Shown: positions 1-6,389 of the stretch, one piece after another
Numbering within the stretch: the first letter of the stretch is position 1
Layout of the letters: each line of letters begins with the position of its first letter
Source: an uncultured Clostridia bacterium
GTDB taxonomy: Bacteria > Bacillota > Clostridia > Oscillospirales > Acutalibacteraceae
Assembly (NCBI GenBank): GCA_904420155.1
Contig: CAJFUH010000141.1
Span: 1-10,640 of the forward strand
Direction: 5' to 3'
Length of the DNA stretch: 10,640 nucleotides
The notes under the pieces: model-generated
Seen by the model: the letters and a program-made list of their open reading frames with translations, nothing else
What the model was told of the DNA's origin: nothing
Databases searched by the model: none
Made by a program: the position numbers and the translations under genes

Positions 1-249
1 AACGATCCCTTTGCCAAGCTGGACCAGAAGGGCGTCGGCGCTCTGATGAAGATGGCTGTGAAACTGGGCAAGGAAGTCCGTCCCACCATGCATTGCGGTA
101 TCTGCGGCGAGCACGGCGGCGATCCGTCTTCTGTAGAATTCTGCCATAATATTGGCTTGGATTATGTATCCTGCTCTCCGTTCCGCGTGCCGATCGCACG
201 TTTGGCCGCAGCGCAGGCTGCCATTAAGGAGAAAAAAGCCAACGCTTAA
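1..249 (+). CDS. ppdK: Pyruvate,phosphate dikinase, C-terminal end (partial)
   Basis: This is the last 82 codons of a gene that begins upstream of the window; the frame is open from base 1 to TAA at 247-249. The enzyme interconverts pyruvate, ATP and phosphate with PEP, AMP and pyrophosphate in the cytosol, and in anaerobes it often runs in the glycolytic, ATP-forming direction. The visible part is the end of the PEP/pyruvate-binding TIM barrel. It has the motif HCGICGEHGGDP, which carries the family's catalytic cysteine, followed by GLDYVSCSPFRVPIARLAAAQA, the standard PPDK ending. The related PEP synthase and PTS enzyme I share the barrel, but the SCSPFRVPIARLAAAQ tail points to PPDK. A terminator follows 58 bases after the stop, so this is the end of its transcript. 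Confidence 0.95.
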   Translation, partial: NDPFAKLDQKGVGALMKMAVKLGKEVRPTMHCGICGEHGGDPSSVEFCHNIGLDYVSCSPFRVPIARLAAAQAAIKEKKANA

Positions 250-307
250 TTTTCCCGAAAGGAATCCTGAACTTTTATAGGGACCCATCCGTAAATGGGC
301 GTTTAAA

Positions 308-349
308 GGCCGATACCCCTCAGAAATGACGGGTATCGGCCTTTTCTTT
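308..349 (+). terminator. Intrinsic terminator of ppdK
   Basis: An 11-bp perfect stem (GGCCGATACCC at 308-318 with GGGTATCGGCC at 331-341) has a 12-nt loop and is followed by TTTTCTTT. A weaker 5-bp hairpin (CCCAT 284-288 with ATGGG 295-299) lies just upstream. Position and orientation fit termination of ppdK. Confidence 0.9.
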
Positions 350-738
350 GCTCTATGACGGTTCTGCTTCTTAAAAAACTTTTTTATTGTTAATTTCTTT
401 ATCGGCTTGTTGATCCTTGTCCGGCTCTTCTGCTTTTTATTTCATTCATTTTTAGAAAGATTGCATAGCCGTTTAATCGGCGGGACAAGATAAGCTCATA
501 GCAACACACAATTTAAAATATTTGTTCCGTTCACATTTTGCATTTTTTCCTGCATAGATATTCTTTCCGCCCGCCGTCTCTCCTTTTTGTAAAAACGTAT
601 ATTCATGTATATTCTGAGAGATAAGAAAAATGACTTTTACCGCTTTTTCTGTAGTATGAGACCCTTGAAAAAACCTTAAAAAATCTCACGTGGTCTCTTG
701 TCCTTCTTTTTCAAACGGCTGTCCAATGTTGCAAAAAC
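350..738. other. AT-rich intergenic gap with no recognisable gene
   Basis: This stretch separates the ppdK terminator from the tRNA-Ser terminator. I found no convincing ORF with a ribosome binding site on either strand and no recognised RNA. Small local features are a ten-base-spaced direct repeat GTATATTC (597-604 and 607-614) and a widely spaced inverted repeat GAGACC/GGTCTC (658-663 and 692-697). Neither is strong enough to name. Confidence 0.6.
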
Positions 739-785
739 AAAAAGTGGGACAAACCCTTGGTACTACTAGGTTTGTCCCACTTTTT
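739..785 (-). terminator. Terminator of tRNA-Ser, symmetric and possibly bidirectional
   Basis: A 17-bp perfect stem (739-755 with 769-785) around a 13-nt loop lies 6 bases beyond the 3' end of the minus-strand tRNA. Read on the minus strand it ends in a T-rich run. Because the arms themselves begin with A5 and end with T5, it could also stop plus-strand readthrough from ppdK. Confidence 0.9.
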
Positions 786-791
786 CCATTC

Positions 792-883
792 TGGCGGAGA
801 GAAAGGGATTCGAACCCTTGATGGGGTTTAAGCCCATACACGATTTCCAGTCGTGCGCCTTAGACCAGCTCAGCCATCTCTCC
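792..883 (-). tRNA. tRNA-Ser (anticodon GGA)
   Basis: The 92-nt minus-strand sequence folds as a type II (long variable arm) tRNA. The acceptor stem is GGAGAGA/TCTCTCC with discriminator G and an encoded CCA at 792-794. The anticodon arm is CACGA-CTGGAAA-TCGTG, with anticodon GGA at plus positions 846-848, which reads serine codons UCC and UCU. The variable arm is TGGG...CCCA, and the T arm is AAGGG-TTCGAAT-CCCTT. The long variable arm and discriminator G agree with a serine identity. The gene has its own promoter and terminator and appears to be a single-gene transcript, divergent from asnS. Confidence 0.97.
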
Positions 884-925
884 ATACTTTATTCAATTCT
901 GTCAGTGTTTTCCTGACGCTTGCTT

Positions 926-954
926 ATTATATCCAATCTTGGCGAGAAAATCAA
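926..954 (-). promoter_or_regulatory. Sigma-A-type promoter for tRNA-Ser
   Basis: On the minus strand TTGATT (949-954) is followed by a 17-base spacer and a perfect TATAAT (926-931). This predicts a start near 919 and a leader of about 36 nt before the tRNA. The leader contains a small inverted repeat, GTCAG/CTGAC (901-905 and 913-917). Confidence 0.8.
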
Positions 955-1025
955 GAGAAAAATGAAAAAAAGTAAAAATATTTCAAAAAAGAAAGGGTCT
1001 CGGGAAAAATTTCAGACAGTAGGGC

Positions 1026-1054
1026 TTGCGTGAACTATCGTATTGTTATAGAAT
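1026..1054 (+). promoter_or_regulatory. Predicted promoter of asnS
   Basis: TTGCGT (1026-1031), a 17-base spacer and TAGAAT (1049-1054) lie 50 bases upstream of the asnS start. The hexamers resemble the TTGCAT-17-TAGAAT pair upstream of the aminotransferase gene. No T-box leader (specifier stem, T-box sequence, terminator) is visible between tRNA-Ser and asnS, so expression is probably not tRNA-sensing. Confidence 0.5.
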
Positions 1055-1104
1055 AGACCAATAAAGACTAAGAATCAGGTATGATATTAAGGGAGAGGTT
1101 ATCA

Positions 1105-2499
1105 ATGAAGAGGACAGAAATTGCCCACCTTTATGCGGACAGTTCCGCCTATAGCGGAAAAATTGTTACCGTATGCGGTTGGGTGAGGACCATTCGGGAT
1201 TCCAAAGCGTTGGGATTCATGGAATTAAACGACGGAAGCTGCTTTAAAGGCGTCCAAGTAGTGTTTGAAGCGGAAAAAGTAGAGAATTTTAAAGAGATTG
1301 CCAAGCTGAACGTGGGTTCGGCAGTCACTGTGACCGGCACGCTGCTGGAAACGCCGGAAGCGAAACAGCCGTTTGAGATCCATGCCCAGCAGGTAGAGAT
1401 AGACGGCCCGTCTTCCCCGGAGTATCCCCTCCAGAAGAAGCGTCATTCCTTGGAATACTTGCGCACCATCGCGCATTTGCGTCCGCGCACCAATACGTTT
1501 AGCGCGGCTTTCCGCGTACGGTCTGCGGCGGCCTACGGGATTCATAAATTTTTTCAGGAGAGAGGCTTTGTATACGCCCATACCCCAATTTTAACCGGCA
1601 GCGACTGTGAGGGCGCCGGAGAGATGTTTACCGTCACCGCACTGGATCTCAACGATCTCCCCAAAACCGAAGATGGAAAAGTCGACTTCAGCCAGGATTT
1701 TTTTGAGAAGCACACCTCGCTGACAGTATCCGGCCAGCTGGAGGCGGAATGTATGGCCATGGCCTTTGGAAAGGTGTATACCTTTGGGCCGACGTTCCGT
1801 GCGGAAAAGTCCTATACTCAACGTCATGCGGCGGAATTTTGGATGATCGAACCGGAAATCGCTTTTGCGGATTTGCAGGATGATATGGAATTGGCCCGGG
1901 ATATGATGAAATCCGTCATTCAGTATGTGCTGGATACCTGTCCGGCTGATATGCAGTTCTTTAACAATTTCTACGACAAAGGGCTGATCCAACGGTTGCA
2001 GGATCTGGTGAAATCGGATTTTGCCCATATCACCTATACGGAGGCCGTGGAGATCCTGAAAAAGAACAACGACCAGTTTGAGTATAAAGTGGAGTGGGGA
2101 AGCGACCTTCAAACAGAACATGAGAAATACCTTACCGAGCAGGTATTCCAGAAACCAGTGTTTGTCACCGACTACCCCAAGGAAATCAAGTCCTTTTATA
2201 TGCGCTTAAACGACGACGGAAAGACCGTGGCCGCTATGGATATGCTGGTGCCGGGAATCGGCGAGATCATCGGCGGTAGCCAGCGTGAAGAACGTTTGGA
2301 TAAATTAATGGAGCGTATGAAAGAACTGGGCTTGAAGGAAGAGGATTATTGGTGGTATCTGGATTTGCGCCGTTATGGCGGAGCCAAACACGCCGGTTTC
2401 GGATTGGGATTTGAACGTCTTATCATGTATTTGACCGGAATCGCCAATATCCGGGACGTCCTGCCCTTCCCCAGAACCACCGGGACGGCGGAATTTTAA
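1105..2499 (+). CDS. asnS: Asparaginyl-tRNA synthetase (AsnRS)
   Basis: This cytosolic class IIb enzyme charges tRNA-Asn with asparagine using ATP. The start is ATG 1105, behind the purine-rich GGGAGAGG (1091-1098), giving 464 residues, close to the usual bacterial AsnRS length. An in-frame ATG at 1081 has no ribosome site. An N-terminal OB-fold anticodon-binding domain (about 1-110, with VCGWVRTIRDSKALGFMELNDG) precedes the catalytic core. LTVSGQLEAE, motif 2 (FRAEK...RHAAEFWMIEPE, Arg232) and motif 3 (GFGLGFERLI, Arg438, then NIRDVLPFPRTTGTAEF) are diagnostic of AsnRS rather than AspRS. Motif 2 reads EKSYTQRH, whereas the E. coli enzyme has ENSNTSRH. The gene appears monocistronic, with its own promoter and a strong terminator. 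Confidence 0.97.
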   Translation: MKRTEIAHLYADSSAYSGKIVTVCGWVRTIRDSKALGFMELNDGSCFKGVQVVFEAEKVENFKEIAKLNVGSAVTVTGTLLETPEAKQPFEIHAQQVEIDGPSSPEYPLQKKRHSLEYLRTIAHLRPRTNTFSAAFRVRSAAAYGIHKFFQERGFVYAHTPILTGSDCEGAGEMFTVTALDLNDLPKTEDGKVDFSQDFFEKHTSLTVSGQLEAECMAMAFGKVYTFGPTFRAEKSYTQRHAAEFWMIEPEIAFADLQDDMELARDMMKSVIQYVLDTCPADMQFFNNFYDKGLIQRLQDLVKSDFAHITYTEAVEILKKNNDQFEYKVEWGSDLQTEHEKYLTEQVFQKPVFVTDYPKEIKSFYMRLNDDGKTVAAMDMLVPGIGEIIGGSQREERLDKLMERMKELGLKEEDYWWYLDLRRYGGAKHAGFGLGFERLIMYLTGIANIRDVLPFPRTTGTAEF

Positions 2500-2583
2500 C
2501 CGCAATAAGTTATGAAACCCCATGTTATTTTTTACCCGCTATAGGGATGGATATAACGTGAGGCCAATAAAAGCAAACGAAGC

Positions 2584-2625
2584 AAAACGCTTTCCTGATC
2601 CATTTGGATCAGGAAAGCGTTTTTT
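2584..2625 (+). terminator. Terminator downstream of asnS
   Basis: An 18-bp perfect stem (2584-2601 with 2606-2623) closes a 4-nt ATTT loop, and the right arm ends in a run of six T (2620-2625). It lies about 85 bases past the asnS stop. A-rich/T-rich arm ends make it potentially bidirectional. Confidence 0.9.
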
Positions 2626-3051
2626 GCCTACCTGCGCCACCTGCGGTGGGGCAGGTCACGCGCCTACGGCGGGTACTCCGCGCCCTGAGCTTTCATTGGA
2701 AAAAACTAAGCCGCCCGCGAGGGAACTTAAAAGTTTCGTCCACCTTTTCACGCCTGCGCTTAAACTTAAAAGTTTTGCTCAAGCTTTTTCAAAAGCTTGC
2801 GGGGTGGATGGGCGGAGCCCTTCCTCCGCCCATCGCAATGGGCGAAATCCTCAAGATTTCCACAAGTTCAGGAGGGGGAGGCCAAACCGTCCCCTGGACG
2901 GTTTGGCCGTGGGGAACCCTAGCGGGGGGTTCCCCATCCTCTGCCGACTTATGCAATTTGCGAAAAGGATTTCCCTGTTTCGACAATCTGAAAGGGATGG
3001 GAACCCCTTTTACTTCCTTTGCATAATCTGTGTAAAGATCATGCAAAGGAA
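2624..3051. repeat. Palindrome-rich, partly GC-rich intergenic element
   Basis: This non-coding block sits between asnS and the aminotransferase gene. It is packed with hairpins: 2630-2641/2645-2656 (one mismatch), CAAGCTTTT 2780-2788/2791-2799, GATGGGCGGAG 2807-2817/2824-2834, CGCCCAT 2827-2833/2838-2844, GAAATC 2844-2849/2855-2860, 13 bp at 2880-2892/2896-2908, GGGGAACCC 2911-2919/2927-2935, and 11 bp at 3014-3024/3041-3051. A near-palindrome, AACTTAAAAGTTT, occurs twice (2724-2736 and 2763-2775). Bases 2624-2940 are clearly richer in G+C than both flanks. Long open frames cross the block, but they look like by-products of the repeats. It resembles the non-autonomous extragenic repeat elements scattered in clostridial genomes. 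That family link is from memory and untested. Confidence 0.6.
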
Positions 3052-3241
3052 AGTTCTTTCAGAGCAGGGGCGGGGATGTCGATCTCCTCTCATATCAGAA
3101 AAGCTAAAAAATACAAGGGAAGAAAACAAGATATAAGGCAGGAAAAAATCGAAAAAGAAAAAATATCCCCTGACAGGTTATACAGAAAACAAGGTATATT
3201 TGGTCCGGAAAATGCAATTTTGCAAGAAATCAAAATATAGC
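3052..3241. other. A-rich intergenic tail with nothing recognised
   Basis: Between the hairpin block and the aminotransferase promoter the sequence becomes A-rich. I see no ORF with a ribosome site, no strong hairpin and no known RNA motif here. Confidence 0.5.
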
Positions 3242-3270
3242 TTGCATTTATATGGCAAATCAATTAGAAT
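3242..3270 (+). promoter_or_regulatory. Predicted promoter of the aminotransferase gene
   Basis: TTGCAT (3242-3247), a 17-base spacer and TAGAAT (3265-3270) lie about 48 bases upstream of the start codon. This gives a short leader of roughly 40 nt with no obvious structure. Confidence 0.6.
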
Positions 3271-3317
3271 ATGGATAGTTTTAAAGAATTTTTGCAATTG
3301 CTATGAGGGGGATTCGC

Positions 3318-4598
3318 ATGTCTGATTATGTATCAATGAATCGTGAAGAACTGGAACAGGAGCTGTCGCAATTACAGGAGAAGTACCGTTCCTTTCAGGA
3401 ACAGAACCTCAAGTTGGATCTTTCCAGAGGAAAGCCGGGGGCGGACCAAACCGACCTTTCCGTAGGGATGCTGGATGAGTTAAACAGCAAATCCGATTTT
3501 AAAACGGAGAGCGGTGTGGACTGCCGCAACTATGGGCTGCTGGACGGGCTGCCGGAGATGAAAGAGATTTTCGGCCATATTTTGGATGTTCCCGCGTCTC
3601 AAGTCTTTGTGGGAGGCAATTCCAGCCTGAACCTGATGTTTGATACAATCTCCTGTCTGATGACCCATGGAGTGGCAGGATGCGAACCATGGTGCAAACA
3701 AGGAAACGTAAAATTCCTGTGCCCGGTTCCCGGTTACGACCGCCATTTTGGCGTCACCGAATATTTCGGTATTGAGATGATCAATATCCCTATGGACGAG
3801 AATGGCCCGGATATGGACGAGGTGGAGCGCCTGGTTCAGTCGGATGCCAGCATTAAGGGTATGTGGTGCGTACCCAAATATTCTAACCCCTCCGGCATCA
3901 CTTATTCAGACGATGTAGTGCGCCGTCTTGCCTCGTTGAAGCCGGCCGCCAAGGATTTCCGTATTATATGGGACAACGCCTACTGTGTCCACGACCTCAC
4001 AGATACGCCGGATCATCTGCTCAATATCATGGAAGAAAGTAAGAAATATGGCAATGAGGATCTGTTTATTCAGTTCTGCTCCACCTCAAAGATCACTTTC
4101 CCGGGCGCCGGCGTGGCCGCTTTTGCCGCCTCAGACGCGAATATGGCGGTGTTAAAAAAGAGATATGCCACCCAGACGATTGGGTTTGATAAGCTGAATC
4201 AGCTGCGCCATGTCCGCTATTTTAAGAATTATGATGGTTTCCTGGAGCACATGAAATTGCATCGTGAGATTTTGGAACCCAAGTTTGCGGCGGTACTGAA
4301 TAATCTGGAACAGGAGCTGGGCGGAAAAGGAGTGGCCAGATGGACAAAGCCCAACGGAGGCTATTTCATCAGTGTAGACGTCATGGATGGATGCGCCAAA
4401 CGCGTTGTGGAGCTGTGCAAAGAGGCAGGCGTGGTGTTTACCCCTGCGGGAGCTACCTATCCCTACGGCAAAGACCCCAAAGACAGCAATATCCGCTTGG
4501 CCCCGACCTATCCCCCGGTCGCGGAGCTGGAAACCGCTATGAAGCTGTTCTGCCTATGTGTGGAACTGGCTGCTGTAGAGAAACTGCTGGGCCGGTAA
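3318..4598 (+). CDS. PLP-dependent aspartate-type aminotransferase
   Basis: A fold-type I, PLP-dependent aminotransferase of 426 residues. It most resembles the Asp_aminotransf family (Pfam PF12897), which includes actinobacterial aspartate aminotransferases; these interconvert aspartate/2-oxoglutarate and oxaloacetate/glutamate. ATG 3318 is chosen because GAGGGGG (3305-3311) sits 6 bases upstream; the in-frame ATG at 3303 overlaps that site. Visible features are LDLSRGKPG near the N-terminus (substrate lid region), VPKYSNPSG (Asn190), WDNAY (Asp219, Tyr222, cofactor contacts), STSKITFPGAG with the Schiff-base Lys258, and NIRLAPTYP with Arg393 placed to bind the substrate carboxylate. The gene stands alone with its own promoter. 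The substrate is inferred from family resemblance; an alanine- or aromatic-type activity cannot be excluded. Confidence 0.85.
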   Translation: MSDYVSMNREELEQELSQLQEKYRSFQEQNLKLDLSRGKPGADQTDLSVGMLDELNSKSDFKTESGVDCRNYGLLDGLPEMKEIFGHILDVPASQVFVGGNSSLNLMFDTISCLMTHGVAGCEPWCKQGNVKFLCPVPGYDRHFGVTEYFGIEMINIPMDENGPDMDEVERLVQSDASIKGMWCVPKYSNPSGITYSDDVVRRLASLKPAAKDFRIIWDNAYCVHDLTDTPDHLLNIMEESKKYGNEDLFIQFCSTSKITFPGAGVAAFAASDANMAVLKKRYATQTIGFDKLNQLRHVRYFKNYDGFLEHMKLHREILEPKFAAVLNNLEQELGGKGVARWTKPNGGYFISVDVMDGCAKRVVELCKEAGVVFTPAGATYPYGKDPKDSNIRLAPTYPPVAELETAMKLFCLCVELAAVEKLLGR

Positions 4599-4667
4599 GG
4601 CCCTGAGGCTTCCTTCGACAGTAAAGCGGCATTTGTGAAAAAATTAGACGATCCCCTCGAGATTGCA

Positions 4668-4696
4668 TTGACTTTTGTGAACAAAAACAATATAAT
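4668..4696 (+). promoter_or_regulatory. Near-consensus promoter overlapping a terminator arm
   Basis: TTGACT (4668-4673), a 17-base spacer and a perfect TATAAT (4691-4696) form one of the strongest-looking promoters in the window. A start about 7 bases downstream (near 4703) would lie at the end of the left arm of the hairpin at 4694-4742. secD begins 274 bases further on, so the transcript would carry a long structured leader or end as a small RNA. Confidence 0.7.
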
Positions 4697-4747
4697 TAAC
4701 CTTGTTACGTCTGTAGCCTTTGTACAGCGTGCAAGGTTAATTTTTTT
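4694..4747 (+). terminator. Terminator for the aminotransferase gene
   Basis: An 11-bp perfect outer stem (AATTAACCTTG 4694-4704 with CAAGGTTAATT 4732-4742) encloses a second pairing, CTGTA 4711-4715 with TACAG 4722-4726, flanked by ACG/CGT. A run of seven T follows (4741-4747). It lies about 95 bases after the aminotransferase stop. Its left arm overlaps the -10 of the promoter at 4668-4696. Confidence 0.75.
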
Positions 4748-4871
4748 ATTTACCCAAAAAGAGGGGGGATCCTCTTTTTGGGAGAGGGGCCAATATCCTG
4801 AACAAAGGATATTTGAAACATGGGGAGTTTGAGTTAGAAAAGGATACCTTGCCGGAAACCGGCGTTTTTTT
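4703..4871 (+). ncRNA. Candidate structured leader or small RNA upstream of secD
   Basis: If the promoter at 4668-4696 is active, a transcript of about 170 nt would run from near 4703 to the T-run at 4865-4871. It contains a small 5' hairpin (4711-4726), a perfect 12-bp hairpin (CCCAAAAAGAGG 4753-4764 with 4771-4782), an 8-bp hairpin (AATATCCT 4792-4799 with 4806-4813) and a 5-bp GC hairpin followed by seven T. I do not recognise it as 6S RNA, SRP RNA, a T-box or a common riboswitch. No ORF with a ribosome site fits inside it. Confidence 0.4.
4851..4871 (+). terminator. Terminator-like hairpin inside the secD leader
   Basis: GCCGG (4851-4855) and CCGGC (4859-4863) close an AAA loop and are followed by G and seven T. 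The stem is short but pure GC. It lies 105 bases before secD, so it could end a small RNA or act as an attenuator. A further 4-bp hairpin, GCCT/AGGC, occurs at 4874-4885. Confidence 0.6.
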
Positions 4872-4976
4872 GTGCCTGCGTAGGCGAAGAAATGGTTTAA
4901 GCAAAAAAGCGAAAGTATTCTTGCTGATTCCTTTCCAAGGCTACAGATCACCATAAATGCATTGGAGGATTTACGC

Positions 4977-6389
4977 ATGAAGCGAGTACCCAAACCAGTA
5001 TTTTTCATCGTTGCCCTCCTCATCCTGCTCGTTGGGTATGCCTCGGTATTTGGCATACATGGCCGTAATGGTGATATCCCGATCACCTACATCAAAGGCA
5101 TCAACGACATTCGGTGGGGGATTGATATCCGGGGCGGCGTAGAGGCGACTTTCCGTCCGGCTGATGATGTGGACGCAACCAACGATCAGATTGATTCTGC
5201 CAAAGCCATCATCGAAACCCGTATGGTATCCCAGAATATCACGGACTATGAACTATATGCGGACTATAACAACGACCGTATTATCGTTCGTTTCCCGTGG
5301 AAAGTGGATGAGACCGAATTTGACCCGGAAACTGCGATTGAAGAAATTTCCGCCACTGCGGAGCTGACCTTCCGGGAAGGCATGGAATATGAAAGCAATG
5401 AGATTGGTTCGGATGGGCAGGCGGTAGCCACCACTCCCACCGGCGTCACTGCGGAAAACGTGATTCTGGAAGGCAGTGATATCAAGAGCGCAAGAGCGGA
5501 AGCCGTCCAGAATCCGGATAATCCCACACAGATTTCCTATATAGTTTCTTTGGAATTGGAAGAGAGCGGAAAAGAAAAATTTGCGGAGGCCACGGAGCGT
5601 TTGCAGGGAGAGACGATTTCCATCTGGATGGATGATGTGATGTTGTCCGCTCCTACCGTCAATGAGCCCATTACTGACGGCCAAGCCAGCATCAGCGGGG
5701 ACTTTACTGCGAAGGAAGCTTCCGATTTGGCTCAGAGAATCAATGCGGGCGCCCTGCCTTTTAAACTGGAGACCAGTAACTTTGGCACGATCAATCCCAC
5801 GTTGGGCAGTTCTGCTTTGACCGCTATGGGGATTGCGGCAGTGATCGCCATGATTCTGATTTGCCTGTTTATGCTGATCATGTATCGGGTTCCAGGTTTT
5901 GTGGCCTGTATTACCTTAATCGGTCAGATGGCTTTGAGCTTGGCGGCGGTCTCGGGATTCTTTAATTTTATTTCCAGCTTTACCATGACCCTGCCCGGTA
6001 TCGCCGGTATGATCCTTTCCATTGGAATGGGCGTAGACGCCAATATTATTACGGCGGAGCGTGTAAAGGAAGAGCTCCGCGATGGGAAAACTTTGGATGG
6101 AGCCATTGACAAGGGCTGCCGCGGAAGCTTCTGGGCGATCTTTGACGGCAATATCACGGTGATTATCGTGGCGATCATTCTGATGTGCGTATTTGGTCCT
6201 TCCAATATCCTTTCCTTCTGGTTTGGTCCTTCCACAACAGGTATTATTTATTCCTTTGGTTACACCCTATTGATCGGCGTAATCAGCAACTTCATCATGG
6301 GCGTGGGTGCGTTTAGACTGATGTTGCGGTCCCTCTCCGGCCTGAAGTTTATGCGTAAGAAATGGATGTATGGGGGGAAAGGAAAATGA
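4977..6389 (+). CDS. secD: Protein translocase subunit SecD
   Basis: SecD is a membrane subunit that, with SecF, uses the proton or sodium gradient to help pull and release proteins leaving the SecYEG channel. ATG 4977 follows GGAGG (4964-4968) at 8 bases and gives 470 residues. TM1 (about 8-27) is followed by the WGIDIRGG motif (GxDxxGG in the family) and a large extracytoplasmic P1 domain to about residue 275. Five more hydrophobic segments follow in the C-terminal RND-like half. GMILSIGMGVDANIITAERVKEE carries the family's conserved acidic residue (Asp354), implicated in ion coupling. The lower-confidence region is the P1 insert, which varies between species. secF follows with a 4-base ATGA overlap, so the two are translationally coupled. 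Confidence 0.96.
   Translation: MKRVPKPVFFIVALLILLVGYASVFGIHGRNGDIPITYIKGINDIRWGIDIRGGVEATFRPADDVDATNDQIDSAKAIIETRMVSQNITDYELYADYNNDRIIVRFPWKVDETEFDPETAIEEISATAELTFREGMEYESNEIGSDGQAVATTPTGVTAENVILEGSDIKSARAEAVQNPDNPTQISYIVSLELEESGKEKFAEATERLQGETISIWMDDVMLSAPTVNEPITDGQASISGDFTAKEASDLAQRINAGALPFKLETSNFGTINPTLGSSALTAMGIAAVIAMILICLFMLIMYRVPGFVACITLIGQMALSLAAVSGFFNFISSFTMTLPGIAGMILSIGMGVDANIITAERVKEELRDGKTLDGAIDKGCRGSFWAIFDGNITVIIVAIILMCVFGPSNILSFWFGPSTTGIIYSFGYTLLIGVISNFIMGVGAFRLMLRSLSGLKFMRKKWMYGGKGK

Noticed and set aside
470..580. 19-codon minus-strand ORF in the ppdK-tRNA gap
   Set aside because: The nearest ribosome-like sequence is about 20 bases from the start codon, and the peptide has no recognisable features.
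884..1104. T-box riboswitch upstream of asnS
   Set aside because: No T-box sequence, specifier stem or leader terminator is visible, and the predicted promoter leaves only about 45 bases of leader.
2624..2940. CRISPR array
   Set aside because: The repeats are inverted and of different sequence and size. There are no regularly spaced identical direct repeats and no cas genes.
2522..3136. Overlapping open frames of 140 to 204 codons on the plus strand and 85 codons on the minus strand
   Set aside because: They cross a terminator and a series of palindromes, have no good ribosome site, and give low-complexity Pro/Gly/Arg-rich products typical of GC-rich repeats.
4635..4832. 65-codon plus-strand ORF starting with GTG
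   Set aside because: No Shine-Dalgarno sequence, and it runs through a promoter, a terminator and a perfect hairpin. The region is better explained as regulatory or non-coding RNA.
4703..4871. 6S RNA or SRP RNA
   Set aside because: It shows several short local hairpins instead of the long rod with a central bubble of 6S RNA, and the conserved GGAAG/AGCA-type SRP apical motif is missing.
4599..4976. SCIFF peptide gene (scfA) upstream of secD, as often found in Clostridia
   Set aside because: No small ORF with the expected six-cysteine pattern and no radical SAM maturase gene is present in the gap.
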